Counted from the stretch's first letter, positions 36,212 through 46,474 are shown. The stretch is 64,000 bases of DNA from Planctomycetia bacterium (GCA_015075745.1 JABTTW010000003.1:235594-299593); one strand, 5' to 3'. Translations and numbers: made by a program. Notes: generated by a model from the letters alone, not told the origin.

Positions 36212-37467
36212 GTGCCGTTTCCAGTAGGTCAGTTTCGTGATCATGGTACAGCGCTCTATGCCGCATGACGGTGGGCGACTCGGGTACGTTTCCGTGGTTG
36301 GAGGCTGATGTGTCGGCGGCCGTTGCGCCATGCCAGGTAACTCTGGATGGCCGCCTGTTGTTCTTCGTGGCTTCGATAGTCGGTGTTGTCCAGGGCGAAC
36401 TTGCGCAGGGCGGTGAAGTGACACTCGATGCGATTGAGCCACGAGGCCCCGGTGGGCGTCCAATAGAACCGAATGTCGTGCCTCCGGGCGTAGGCCAGAA
36501 CCGTGGCCTTGCGATGATACCCCACGTTGTCCAGCACGATGTGCAGCGTGCCCGCCTTGGCGTAGCGCCTGCGAACCCACTTCAGGAAGGACAGGAACGT
36601 CCTCCAGTTTTTTCGCTCGGTGAAGCGGCCGACGAGCCGGTCGCGCTCCAGGTCATAGACGCTGAAAAAGTGCCGGACCCCGCCGGTGCGATGATAGGTC
36701 GCCCGCAGCCGATCTACATGCCCGCTGCGGGCCCAGTGGCGGCCGTGCCGGGGCTGGAGATTGAGCGGGCCGAATTTATCGACGCACAGCCGCACCCCGC
36801 CGGCCGGGCGACGCGCATACAGCCGTTTGAGCCTGCGGTATTTGGTCCAGAACTGCGGGTCGGTGGATTCCTTCCAGGTCTTGGTGTGCCGCCAGCGGAT
36901 GCGTCGGCGCCGAAGAAGTTGGCGCAGCCACTCCAGCGAGATGGAGGCCACGATCTTCTGCTCGATCAGATAGGCCCGCAGCTTGGCCAGCGACCAGACG
37001 CTCATGCCGATGAGCTTCTGCGGGGGCGAGAGGGCCACCTCGGCGATTTCTTCGACCACCGCGGCCATGAACTTGCGTGGGCCGAACGGGCGGCAGAACC
37101 AGGGATACCACACGATGGCGTCGATCCCGCCGTCGTTGAAATAGTGGATGACCTTCCGCACCCAGGTCGGCGTGCAGCCTGCCCGCTCGGCGATTTCGCG
37201 GTTGCCAACGCCGCCGGTCGAGAGCAGAATGATCCGCGCGTGCCGGCTGTTGACCGCGCTGGCCAGTTGCCGCTTCATGCGATGCAACTCCTCGCGTTCC
37301 GCCGGCTGCGGCCTCCGTGCCACAACCCTGTCCATGTTTTGTTCTCCACTTCACACGGGTGGCGGCAATCACCCGAAGTGGAGAACATTTTTGCACACAA
37401 ACCGCCGCCGCAACAGCGATTACGATTCAACCCCGCCAAAACGAAACTCTCTCAGTGGAAGAGGCAC
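36212..37467 (-). mobile_element. IS630-superfamily element X (intact)
   Basis: 1256 bp. Ends GTGCCGTTTCCAGTAGGTCAG and, reverse complement of the right end, GTGCCTCTTCCACTGAGAGAG (first 20 bases compared). TA at 36210-36211 and at 37468-37469. First member of a three-element chain. Confidence 0.9.
36256..37335 (-). CDS. IS630-family transposase of element X
   Basis: 359 residues in a single frame. N-terminal HTH (GVGNREIAERAGCTPTWVRK), a second HTH-like region (SPPQKLIGMSVWSLAKLRAY), and a DDE_3 catalytic domain with VRLCVDKFGPLN (D1), LHIVLDNVGYHRK (D2) and SWLNRIECHF (E). Complete, so the element is potentially active. Confidence 0.92.
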   Translation of the reverse strand: MDRVVARRPQPAEREELHRMKRQLASAVNSRHARIILLSTGGVGNREIAERAGCTPTWVRKVIHYFNDGGIDAIVWYPWFCRPFGPRKFMAAVVEEIAEVALSPPQKLIGMSVWSLAKLRAYLIEQKIVASISLEWLRQLLRRRRIRWRHTKTWKESTDPQFWTKYRRLKRLYARRPAGGVRLCVDKFGPLNLQPRHGRHWARSGHVDRLRATYHRTGGVRHFFSVYDLERDRLVGRFTERKNWRTFLSFLKWVRRRYAKAGTLHIVLDNVGYHRKATVLAYARRHDIRFYWTPTGASWLNRIECHFTALRKFALDNTDYRSHEEQQAAIQSYLAWRNGRRHISLQPRKRTRVAHRHAA

Positions 37468-37469
37468 TA

Positions 37470-38709
37470 GTACTCCGTCATGTTTCAATTTGCGGGTAAA
37501 GCCGATGGAGCTTCACGCGGGCATCATCGGTGGTGAACTGCCAGTTGATTCGTTTGGATCGATGGTTCCGATTTGATTCCCATGCCTTCACTTGCTTTGT
37601 TAGGGCCTTTTCATCGGGGACGCGGCCGTTGAGAGCCTGCTTTTCCATCACGCTGAACTCGATCTCCGCCATATTCAACCACGATCCATGCTTGGGCGTA
37701 TGCACCACGTCCAGCTTGTCCATCAGCCGTCTTGCCTCGGCTGGAGGGAAGGCGGCATAAAGGCTCGACACGGTGTGGGTGTTGAGATTGTCCATCACCA
37801 CGGTGATCTTCTCCGCACGGCGGTAGTGGAGGTCCACCAGCCGCCCGCATCTGGCCGGCAAAGTCGGTTTTGCAACGCCGCGACGTCACCGTCACCTGCC
37901 GCCAACCTTTGAGCGGCTCCACGAAGACAAACAAATTCGCCGTCCCATTGCGCTCGTATTCATAGTCATACCGCGCCGCCTGACCCCGCTTCGCCGCCAT
38001 CGGCCGACGTACCTCCGAGACCAGTTGCTTGACTTCTCATCGAAACAGACCACCGGGCGTTTCGGATCATAGGGCCGGTGATAAACCTCCAGAACATTTT
38101 CCATCGCACAGACGAACGCCGCATCCTGGTCCGGCGGAATGCACCACATCTTCTTCTGCCACGGTTTCAACTCGTTTTTGAAGAACACGCCGGATCGTCT
38201 CATGGGACACCGCGTCCACGATCTTCAATTCCACCACCCGGTCGGCCAGCAGCCGGAGCGACCAACGTTCGTATCCCTTCGGCGGCTGCGAGCAGGCCAC
38301 GGCCACAAGTTTGGCCTCCTTGCGGCCGTCGAACTTTGGCGCCACCGGCGGAAGGGCCGTTTCTTCGGTGCCAAACAGGCCTCCAATCCTTCCTCTACAA
38401 ACCGCTTCCGCAGGTACTCGATGCTCCGAACCGACACCGCCAGGCCTTCTGCGATCCGCGTATCGGGCCAGCCCGGTCGTGACTTCGATTCATCCGCCTG
38501 AAGCAGAATGTTCGCGTGCCGAATTTTGTAGGCCGCCGCCCTGCCCGTCGAAACCAACTCCTTTAATCGCCGCCGCTCCACCGCCTCCAGCCGAACCACA
38601 TACCGTTTCATCGCCGATCCTCCATGATCAACAGGCCATCCACGGCCATCCAATCATGAACATCGACCCTTTCCAAAAATAACCCGCAAAGCTAACGATG
38701 ACGGAGCAC
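37470..38709 (-). mobile_element. IS630-superfamily element A, copy 2 (transposase disrupted)
   Basis: 1240 bp, almost identical to 33957-35198. Four single-base indels relative to copy 1: an extra C near 37846, and one base missing near 38031, 38178 and 38352. They break the HTH and DDE frames into pieces (HTH start at 38653, DDE remnant ending 37478). It shares TA 37468-37469 with element X and TA 38710-38711 with element Z. Confidence 0.92.
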
Positions 38710-38746
38710 TAGTGATTCCTGTATGGATAAACAAATATGTTGAGTT

Positions 38747-39743
38747 ATGCCGATAGTATTGAGCATGAGAACGCATGGGAGCCCAGCGGAGCTGGAGCGC
38801 CGGCGGCGACAAGCGATTGCGTGGGTTCGGCAGGGTCTATCCAAGGCCGAAGCCGCGCGGCGAGTGGGCGCGACGCGGTCCAGCGTGACCAAATGGTGGC
38901 AGGCTTATCAAGAGCGCGGCGAAGAGGGGATCCGCGCGATTGTTCACCCCGGTCCGACGCCGAAGTTAAACAAGCGGCGGCGGCAGTGGTTGATCCAGCG
39001 GTTGCTGAAGGGCGCGAAAGCCAACGGCTTTCCGACCGACCTCTGGACCTGTCCGCGCATCGTCGAGGTGATTCAAAGGCAATACGGCGTCCGCTATCAC
39101 GTGGACCATATTCCACGATTGATGGCGTCGCTGGGTTGGTCGTGTCAGAAGCCCGAACGGCGGGCCATCGAGCGCGACGAGCCGGCGATCGGGCGGTGGG
39201 TTGCGAAGGACTGGCCGCGCATAAAAAAACGCCGCACGACGCCAAGCCCACATCGTCCTGCTCGATGAGGCCGGTTTTCTCATGCATCCGACGGTCCGGC
39301 GGACTTGGGCGCCTCGAGGACAGACGCCCGTTCTTCGCCAGCGCGGCCGAAGTCACCAAAAGGTCTCCAGCATCGCGGCCCTCTCGATTTCTCCGCGGCG
39401 ACGGCGACTGGGTTTGCACGCCCACTGGCACCCGGACGCCAACATTGGCTCGGACGAAGTCATTACCTTCCTGTCGGCCCTGCTTCGTCACCTGCGCGGA
39501 AACGTCATTCTGGTCTGGGATCGGCTCAACGCCCATCGCGCCGTCGCGGTGCGGGAGTGGCGGACGATCTACCCTCGCCTGGATATGGAGTGGCTCCCGG
39601 CCTACGCCCCGGAACTCAATCCGGTCGAATACCTGTGGGGTTACCTCAAGTACCATCGATTGGCCAATCATGGACTTTGCGAACTCGATTCGCTGCACGC
39701 CACCGCCTGCATCGAATTCCGCCGCCTGGCTGGTCGCCAATCC
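38747..39743 (+). pseudogene. IS630-family transposase of element Z, interrupted
   Basis: First frame: helix-turn-helix protein (GLSKAEAARRVGATRSSVTK) to an A7 run at 39223-39229. The catalytic part continues in another frame: QAHIVLLDEAGFLMHPTVRR (D1), NVILVWDRLNAHRAV (D2) and APELNPVEYLWGYLK (E). The switch needs +1 or -2, so it may be programmed slippage or a mutation. The gene is cut after RRLAGRQS by IS256 copy 2. Joining 39743 to 41178 restores RQSLLRSFVHAAKLPIRLK and a TGA at 41226. Confidence 0.85.
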
Positions 39744-41169
39744 GAGTAATGGTCAAATTTCGTTGATGACGCGGTAATCAGGCGGCGTTTCTCTCGGCCT
39801 TTTCTCCATTGACGAACTTCACACCGGCGATGACATCGGGAAGCAGCGTCGCGCCATTGAGCAGCCGCCAGTGGTTCGCGGCGGACTCGCACAGCTTGAA
39901 CACCATTGCCAGACACGCGATCCGACTGCCGTTGCCTTTGGTCCGGCGGTGACGCAGCCGCACCGTGGCGAACGTACTTTCGATCGGATTCGTCGTCCGC
40001 AGGTGCCGCCAGTGCTCGGCCGGGAAGTCGTAGAACGTCAGCAGCACCTCGCGATCCTTCACCAGGCACTCGGCCGCGCCGGGGTATTTGGCCGCGTAGT
40101 GGGCCACGAAGTGATCGAACGCCTGGTTCGCATTCTCCCGCGTCGGCGCCATCCAGATCTCGTGCAGCTTGGCCTTTCGCGCCGGTCTGCACCTGCTTGG
40201 GCATCTTGTCCAACACGTTGGCCGTCTTGTGCACCCAGCAGCGCTGCGCCGGGTCGTCGAATAGACCTTCGGCGCGCCGCCCAGAAGCCAGCTGCTCCGT
40301 CCGCCGTGGCCAGCTTCGGGTCGATCGTCATGCCCCGTTGTTGGCAGTCCAGCAGCAGCGAATACCACGACTGCTCGCTCTCGCGATGGCCGTCGACCAC
40401 CGCGATCAGCTCCTTGCGGCCGTCCGCCCTCGCGCCCATCAGCACCAGAATGCACTGCCGGTCTTCCTCCAGGCGGATGTTGAAGTGAATCCCATCCGCC
40501 CAGAGGTACACGTAGTGCTTGCCTTCCAGGGAGCGGCGATTCCATGACTGGTACTCGTCCTGCCAACTCGTCATCAAACGCGTGATCGTCGTGGCGCTGA
40601 GCCCCGCCGCCTGGGGACCGACCAGCGCTGCAGGGCCTCGCTGAAGTCTCCGGTGCTGATGCCCTTGAGGTACAGCCAGGGATCAACTCCTCGATGGCCT
40701 TCGTCTTCCGCAGGTACGGCGGCAAAATCGACGAACAGAACCGCTCCACGGCCTGGCCATTTGCATCCAACGCTTCGCCGGCCTCGCCGCGGCCGACGAT
40801 CCGACGGTCCCACACCCGCGGCTGCGTCACCTCCACCGGCCCGACGCCGGTGACGAGGGTCCAGGTGGGATGATGGCCGTTCTTGACCACCTGCCGGCGG
40901 CCTTGCGGATCGCGCAGATCGGCGTGCCCTTCGATCCAGCCATCGACCTCCGCCTCGATCGCCTGGCCCAGGAGCCGTTGGGCCCCGTCCCGCAGAATCT
41001 CCGTCAAAACGTCTCGGCTGGGGACTGGAATCGTCTCGATCGACTCGTTACTCTCCTGCATCGGCGTACTCCTCTGCCCATCGTGGGCGGCTCGGAACCT
41101 CGAACAAGTCCCGAGAGTACGCCGCCTTTTTTTATCCCGCCACCATCAACGAAATTCGGTTATAGCTCC
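39744..41169 (-). mobile_element. IS256-family element, copy 2, nested in element Z
   Basis: 1426 bp flanked by a perfect 8-bp duplication, GCCAATCC (39736-39743 and 41170-41177). Terminal repeats GAGTAATGGTCAAATTTCG and GGAGCTATAACCGAATTTCG (right end, reverse complement) share the core AATTTCGTTGATG. Confidence 0.92.
39778..41061 (-). pseudogene. IS256 (mutator-type) transposase, frameshifted
   Basis: The outer parts are in one frame: N-terminus SRDVLTEILRDGAQRLLGQA ... PPYLRKTKAIEELIP and C-terminus HLRTTNPIESTFATVRLRHR ... AERNAA. The middle is out of frame; the proper sequence (YLKGISTGDFSEALQ, HYVYLWADGIHFNIRLEEDR, RKELIAVVDGHRESEQSW) is split between two other frames. At least four indels between about 40200 and 40680 are needed, so no functional transposase is expected. 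Confidence 0.85.
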
Positions 41170-41394
41170 GCCAATCCCTGCTTCGCTCCTTCGTTCATGC
41201 GGCCAAACTTCCCATACGGCTCAAATGAGGAAACGTGTCTTTGTCTATACAGGATTCAATAGTTGGATCGGACAGAGAGTTGAGTCACCGCGGGGGATTG
41301 GGAGGAATCAAGGTCAATTGGCCGAGCCATGTGGTAATTCGGCAGCAGCCGGCGCGTGCGATGCGGTGCCCGTCTCCTGATTCCCTTGCGCCTC

Positions 41395-42588
41395 AAGACT
41401 GGCCAAGCCACGCATAAAGTATCCACCCGAGATGGTAAGGCCGATCCTCATGATCAACTTGCCCCGGCGGAAAAGCTGCGTCGAGAAATCCGAGCCGTGC
41501 ACTCGGCAGGAAGTACGAGACCACCGCACGTACTCTGCGAACAGTCTTGGCCGGATCACTTCGTCGAACACTTCGCCAGATGAGCATCGAGTCCTCCTTA
41601 ACAAGACTCGATTCGGTTTCTTGCTTCTCTTCCAGCCATCTCAGTCCCAGGTCTATGGCGCTCCGATGATCTGGACCGCCGGCCTCGTAAAGCTCAAAAG
41701 GCCCATTGGAGCCATCGAATCCTGATGCACGGTATACACCGGATAGCCCTCGATCACGGAACCCTGCCGCACATCATAATGCCACCACCATTGCCCTTCC
41801 GGCCCTTGAAGCCGCACGATTTGATCGGCGCACTCCGCCGCAATTTCCAGCGCGACTGTATCTCCGTTGCCGAATAATAGCGCGACAGGGCCTGAATCGA
41901 GTAGATCTGATCTGCAAAACACCCGACGTGAGATCGATACCAGGGCGCAGCATCGGCGGAAGTCCAGTGTCGGAATAGTTTACCGGGACGTGAGTACCCG
42001 GCCACCAATCGTTCGAAAGCGATCCTCAGCTCGTCGTGGCCGGCACCAGCCGTAAGCGACGCCGCCAGTGCCGAAATGCTCCATGCCGCGTCGACGGTGG
42101 TCAAAGCACGATCGCGCACGACAGCCTCGCGCAGCTTCTTTGAGCGCCAGTTTCGCCAAGAACGCCAAGTTCGGCCGAGGCCCAAGTGTAAAGTGCGCAG
42201 TCACCGGTTCCGTGACATCCAGCTGTTTCCGCCGACGTCTGCTTACAAAACTCGCGGGCGCTCTCTCCTTGAAAAGAAATCGTTGCGCAGCCTCAGGCAA
42301 CAGGCGTGAGCCAAGTAGCACAATGCATGTGTAGCGAAAGCTTTTTCCGTCTGACACGAGCGATGGCCCCTTTGCTCTTCGCGCAAAGGCAAAACCTCGA
42401 CCCTCTCGTGCAGCCATCGTTGGAAGCCCCCGCAACGCAACGTACAGACACCGCTCCGCAGTATTCCTTTGAGCGCTTTCTGCGATCCTCGGCGACTTTT
42501 CGAACAATTCGCGACATTTTGCCCCCTCGCGCCACTCACTCGCGAGACCACACAACTCCTCGTTTTTACCGACGGTTTCCTGAGTCAA
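41395..42588 (-). pseudogene. Frameshifted exopolysaccharide-locus gene, all-alpha protein of unknown function
   Basis: Pieces of one protein can be followed leftwards across frames: SLVSDGKSFRYTCIVLLGSR (N-terminal third), TTVDAAWSISALAASLTAGA and CFADQIYSIQALSRYYSATE, then EIAAECADQIVRLQGPEGQW with WWHYDVRQGSVIEGYPVYTV and HQDSMAPMGLLSF, finally VDHEDRPYHLGWILYAWLG. The regularly spaced aromatic/Gly-Gln-Trp pattern suggests an alpha/alpha-barrel as in sugar epimerases or terpene-cyclase-like folds. At least three frameshifts are needed. It lies between GT2 and GT26, with IS elements on both sides. Confidence 0.65.
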
Positions 42589-42707
42589 GTCGCCACCCTT
42601 TATTAAGACACAAACACAACGGCGCGTCTATCGCCCTCGCCCATTTTCTCGGCTGAGTACTGCGGACAACCAAAACCATTCCTGTTCGACCGAATTACTT
42701 CTGACTA

Positions 42708-43875
42708 AGTAGAAACGCAGAATCCTTTACGCTGCCTTTTTGTAAACTTCGTCATGATCGTACATGAATCCCATTTTGTCGCGGTGGCCATTGACACGGG
42801 CGATGCCGAGGCGGAACGCATCTACGAGATCATCGACGGTTGCAAACAGGATATTGGCGATGACCGTCCGTTTCAGATGTCCCCACAACCGTTCGATGAG
42901 ATTGAGGCTCGGGCAGTACGGCGGCAGCCAGTAGATGGTGATCTGGTCGGCGTGGGCCGCCAGCCATTCGTAGACGGCCTGGGTATGGTGAAATCTTCCG
43001 TTGTCGCAGATCAGCCGAATCTTTCGGCCGGCATAGACCCTGACCAGCGCCGTCAGAAATATCAGGAAGTTCGTGCCGCTCTTGGTGTCGGCGATGGTGT
43101 GAACGATCCGGCCGGTGGCATAGTCCACCCCACCGTAGACAACTTTCTTTTCATTCTTGCCGGGCGCGGGCACCTCGGGCTGCTGGCCGATCGGGGCCCA
43201 CATCCGAGTGAGGGTTGGATGGCGATGAATTTCGACCTCGTCTTGATAGATCACGGCCTCCGTGGCATCGTCCTTTACGGCGTTTTTTAGACGATTCAAC
43301 TGCCGGCGGGCCTTTTCGTAGGCCACCTCGTTGCGCTTGCCCTTCAGGGTGTGCTTGGGACGACGAAAGGAGAAGCCCTGTTGCTTGAGAATCCGACGGA
43401 GCTGATCGTCGCTGTAGGGCACGCCCGTGGTCTTGACCATGTGTGCCGCCAGCCGACCCGACGACCAGACCGAGAAGCCGTATCCCAAGTCGAGGGGGTT
43501 GGTCTGCACGGCCTTCTTCAAGGCCTCCAGATAGCGCGGCGTGGCCCGCGTCTTGCGGCCAGGCGGCTTGATCGGTTGCAGGGCATCGATCCCGCCGATG
43601 CGGTAGAGCTTGCGAATCCGCTTGACCGTCTCGGGGCTGCAACCCAGCGTCCGGGCGATGGACGCGATGGTCGAGGCCGAATCCGACATCAAGATGATCA
43701 AACAGTTGCGAAACACATCCGCCGAGGACGCGCCGAATCGAAGACCATCCAAGGCTTCCCACTCTCCCGGAGTCAGTCTGATACCGCGTCCCATGCCAAC
43801 CTCCCAGCGGCTCCGCCGCTAAGAAGTAAGTCGACAAAGGACAGGCAATTGGGTAAATCATTTTGCGTTTCTACT
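42708..43875 (-). mobile_element. IS630-superfamily element W (intact)
   Basis: 1168 bp with ends AGTAGAAACGCAGAAT and, reverse complement of the right end, AGTAGAAACGCAAAAT. TA duplicated at 42706-42707 and 43876-43877. The restored target is CTAG. Confidence 0.92.
42727..43794 (-). CDS. IS630-family transposase of element W
   Basis: 355 residues, single frame. HTH part: ASTIASIARTLGCSPETVKR. Catalytic part: EAVIYQDEVEIHRHPTL (D1), IRLICDNGRFHHTQAV (D2) and PYCPSLNLIERLWGHLKRTV (E). Complete and flanked by intact ends, so probably functional. Confidence 0.93.
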   Translation of the reverse strand: MGRGIRLTPGEWEALDGLRFGASSADVFRNCLIILMSDSASTIASIARTLGCSPETVKRIRKLYRIGGIDALQPIKPPGRKTRATPRYLEALKKAVQTNPLDLGYGFSVWSSGRLAAHMVKTTGVPYSDDQLRRILKQQGFSFRRPKHTLKGKRNEVAYEKARRQLNRLKNAVKDDATEAVIYQDEVEIHRHPTLTRMWAPIGQQPEVPAPGKNEKKVVYGGVDYATGRIVHTIADTKSGTNFLIFLTALVRVYAGRKIRLICDNGRFHHTQAVYEWLAAHADQITIYWLPPYCPSLNLIERLWGHLKRTVIANILFATVDDLVDAFRLGIARVNGHRDKMGFMYDHDEVYKKAA

Positions 43876-43943
43876 TAGCTTTGAGAGGATCAACCGGGAG
43901 TCCTCCAGTACCTGCGGCCAGCGAGCACATTTCAGCAGAGGAT

Positions 43944-44912
43944 TCACGCCCCTGGCCCTTGCAGCCGCGATGCGTCCGGCACCCCCGTGCAGCGACCAGT
44001 CCACTCGCGCCGTCTCGATAGAATGCCCCTCCAGGAACCAAGTTTGGAACGCAACGATGGAAAAAGAATGCTTCCCGCCGCGAAACCGACGACCCTCGTA
44101 GCGGCCCAGACATCGAGGCTCATCACCCCCAGTACGCCCTTGAGTCCCGCCCAGTGCTTTCGAAACAACCTGGCCTTCGCCGCGAACAGTCGCACATACT
44201 TATCTTCGACAATCGATTCCGATGCGCCTCCGTAGTGAACGATTCGCGCATTCGCATCTACCACACACTTTTCTCCTATTGCGGCGGCGCGAAGGCACAG
44301 ATCAGTCTCTTCAGCGTACATTCGGAAGCGGCAGTCAAAACCTCCCAACCGCCGCCAGAGTTCCTTTCGAATGAGGAAAAAACAGCCGCTAACAACATCG
44401 ACGGCTTGCTGACCCCCGGCGACCCGATACCCAATCATCTCAGGGTCGAATACTCGGTTTCCCTTGAATAATGCCGAAATGCCAATCCCGCGGCACCATG
44501 CGCTCCAGAGTGTAGGCTGTTGAAAACAAAACTTGGGATTAAGCGTCCCGTCGGGAAACAGGGTCTTGCCTCCGAAAATGCTGACGTCGGGTCGCTGGTT
44601 TGCAGTTTCGATCAGCCGATCGATTGCCTGATCGAGAATAACCGTATCCGGGTTTAGGAGTAGCAGATACTCGCCGCGCGCATGCTCGGCTCCAATATTA
44701 TTGGCCCGTGCAAATCCCTCATTCTGACGCAACGAGAAAACCCTGACTGCCTCAAATTCAGCCATAATGGCTTCTGCCGATCCATCGCTGGACGCATTAT
44801 CGACGACCAAGACCTCAAAGGGGTGTATCCTCGTTTCCCGCAGCACAGATTTCAGGCACGCCAGAGTTAGCTCTCGGGTGTTGAAACTGACAATGACAAT
44901 TGAGACTGTCAC
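43944..44912 (-). CDS. Family 2 glycosyltransferase (rhamnosyltransferase-like)
   Basis: About 322 residues from a GTG that overlaps the TGA of the polymerase gene (GTGA), with GGAAGG upstream; longer in-frame starts would overlap the polymerase deeply. GT-A motifs: TVSIVIVSFNTRELTLACLK, LVVDNASSDGSAEAI, NEGFARANNIGAEHARGEYL, LLLNPDTVILD (metal-binding region) and GGFDCRFRMYAEETDLCLRA. The closest recognised type is the dTDP-rhamnosyl transferase-like branch of GT2. It would extend the lipid-linked repeat unit. Downstream, 68 bases away, lies element W. Confidence 0.9.
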   Translation of the reverse strand: MTVSIVIVSFNTRELTLACLKSVLRETRIHPFEVLVVDNASSDGSAEAIMAEFEAVRVFSLRQNEGFARANNIGAEHARGEYLLLLNPDTVILDQAIDRLIETANQRPDVSIFGGKTLFPDGTLNPKFCFQQPTLWSAWCRGIGISALFKGNRVFDPEMIGYRVAGGQQAVDVVSGCFFLIRKELWRRLGGFDCRFRMYAEETDLCLRAAAIGEKCVVDANARIVHYGGASESIVEDKYVRLFAAKARLFRKHWAGLKGVLGVMSLDVWAATRVVGFAAGSILFPSLRSKLGSWRGILSRRREWTGRCTGVPDASRLQGPGA

Positions 44913-46294
44913 TTTGCGATCAGTACCTTCCGCATCGCGCCCGCCTTTGCCCATTTCGTTGGAGCAGTGATCACTCGACAGGTCTGCCGCGCATGGCAAG
45001 TACGGGCTTCCAGGCTCGCAAGCGTCGCCAGTTGCAGCCCCCAGATCATCAGCATCTGGCCGAAATACGACAACCCGAGAAAATTGGCTAGATGGATAAA
45101 GATGGCCACTCCCAGAGCCCATGCCATTTGTAGCTTCCCAACCGAGTGGCCATACCACCGGCATAGCCTACCTGCAGCGCGAAACGCAATAACGAGCACC
45201 GCGACAAAGAGTATCAGCGAGGCAAGACCACCTTCGACTGCCTCATAGACGTACTGATTACAGACATCCGTTAGTCCATACCCCCAATGTGCCGTGCTCA
45301 ATGTCCCGAGCATCCACCACTCATCAACTCGCCGGATAGCATTGTCAATTAGCAGGAACCTATGGTATCCCGTCGAGCCGCCCACAAGGTCAATCCGTGA
45401 GATCAAATGCCAGACAGGAGCCTTCATAACCAGATGGAGTGCCAACAGCATAACCAGGCAGGTCCGCCGCAGCAATTGCATGTGATTTCGTACGTGATAA
45501 CTCAGTCCGCCCAAGGCACCCGCACCAACGGCTGCCATCGGTGTGCTGGAGCTACATGTGAAGATGATGACGAACGCCGCAGCGAGACCTGCAGGCACCC
45601 AGAACATTGAACCATGTCGTATCGATCGAAGTGATACGATTGCTGGAAGAAGGCTTGCCCAGAAGCATCCCGCCACAATCGGATGCGCAAAAGCACCCTG
45701 GCATCGGAGCTTCCCATCCCGCACCACTGTTATCTCCGGAACTCCGCCGAATAATGAAAACAGATTGTGGCTGGTTTGTCGTTCCCAAACGAATGCCAGT
45801 GCGACAGGCAAACCAAGGACGATCAGCCCTTTCACTGTTGCGATGACGTCTTCCCAATCCTGAACCAGACATCGGAAAGCGAAATACAAACCGAGCCCAT
45901 CAAACGCCTCGCCCGCCGAACTGATCCACTCGTTGCTCGAACTGCACAAAAGGCCATGCAGCAGGAATCTGCAGCTTCCCCAGAAGAATACAAACATATC
46001 GAATTGGCTGATCTGAAACGTTGCTGTTTCACGACGTATCAGGAGTCGGCCCACACCGACCAGAACCATGAGGCGCATGAAATTGAAATCCAGCCCCAAT
46101 ACAACCACTCGCTGTGCAGGCGCGATGAAGCAGGCAATAATGGAAAATGGAAGCACAGCCCAGCGTCGTGGCAATACGAGGAGCAGGCCCGCCGCTACGC
46201 AAAGCAACAGGAACCCGAGAGGATTCACAGTGGTTTGATTCGACCATTCGTGTTCGAAGTACGATGCGTTGAGTTCGATGGATTCAGTATTCAC
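44909..46294 (-). CDS. Wzy-like O-antigen polymerase / ligase-family membrane protein
   Basis: 461 residues with about eleven hydrophobic segments (first: NPLGFLLLCVAAGLLLVLP). A large loop around residues 185-210 (FGGVPEITVVRDGKLRCQGA followed by FAHPIVAGCFWASLLPAI) and a late periplasmic loop with STAHWGYGLTDVCNQYVYEA match the layout of Wzy/WaaL-type proteins. Expected role: polymerisation of flipped repeat units in the periplasm. The stop overlaps the start of the GT2 gene by four bases. Such proteins vary greatly, so the call rests on topology and context. Lower GC than neighbours. Confidence 0.78.
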   Translation of the reverse strand: MNTESIELNASYFEHEWSNQTTVNPLGFLLLCVAAGLLLVLPRRWAVLPFSIIACFIAPAQRVVVLGLDFNFMRLMVLVGVGRLLIRRETATFQISQFDMFVFFWGSCRFLLHGLLCSSSNEWISSAGEAFDGLGLYFAFRCLVQDWEDVIATVKGLIVLGLPVALAFVWERQTSHNLFSLFGGVPEITVVRDGKLRCQGAFAHPIVAGCFWASLLPAIVSLRSIRHGSMFWVPAGLAAAFVIIFTCSSSTPMAAVGAGALGGLSYHVRNHMQLLRRTCLVMLLALHLVMKAPVWHLISRIDLVGGSTGYHRFLLIDNAIRRVDEWWMLGTLSTAHWGYGLTDVCNQYVYEAVEGGLASLILFVAVLVIAFRAAGRLCRWYGHSVGKLQMAWALGVAIFIHLANFLGLSYFGQMLMIWGLQLATLASLEARTCHARQTCRVITAPTKWAKAGAMRKVLIAK

Positions 46295-46474
46295 AGGCTT
46301 TGCAATATGATTGAGTGCTCAGGTTCGTCCGGATGTCGTGGGAACCGGCCCATGCCGCGACCTGACACCAGCTTAATTGCTTTTACTTCGCTAGTGAGCA
46401 ATGTGTGCTTTGCACAAGACTGAGTTGCATCAACTGATTTCTTGAAATGAGGGACCTTCCTCGCTCCGCAATGG

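Larger units (their letters stand above)
38712..41259 (+). mobile_element. IS630-superfamily element Z, split by an IS256 insertion
   Basis: Left end GTGATTCCTGTATGGATAAA; reverse complement of the right end TTGAATCCTGTATAGACAAA. TA at 38710-38711 and 41260-41261. Removing the IS256 copy and one 8-bp duplicate leaves about 1.1 kb, a normal IS630 length. Confidence 0.85.

Noticed and set aside
36212..41259. Could the IS chain be a composite transposon carrying cargo?
   Set aside because: The three elements are different, each has its own ends, and there is no non-IS DNA between them.
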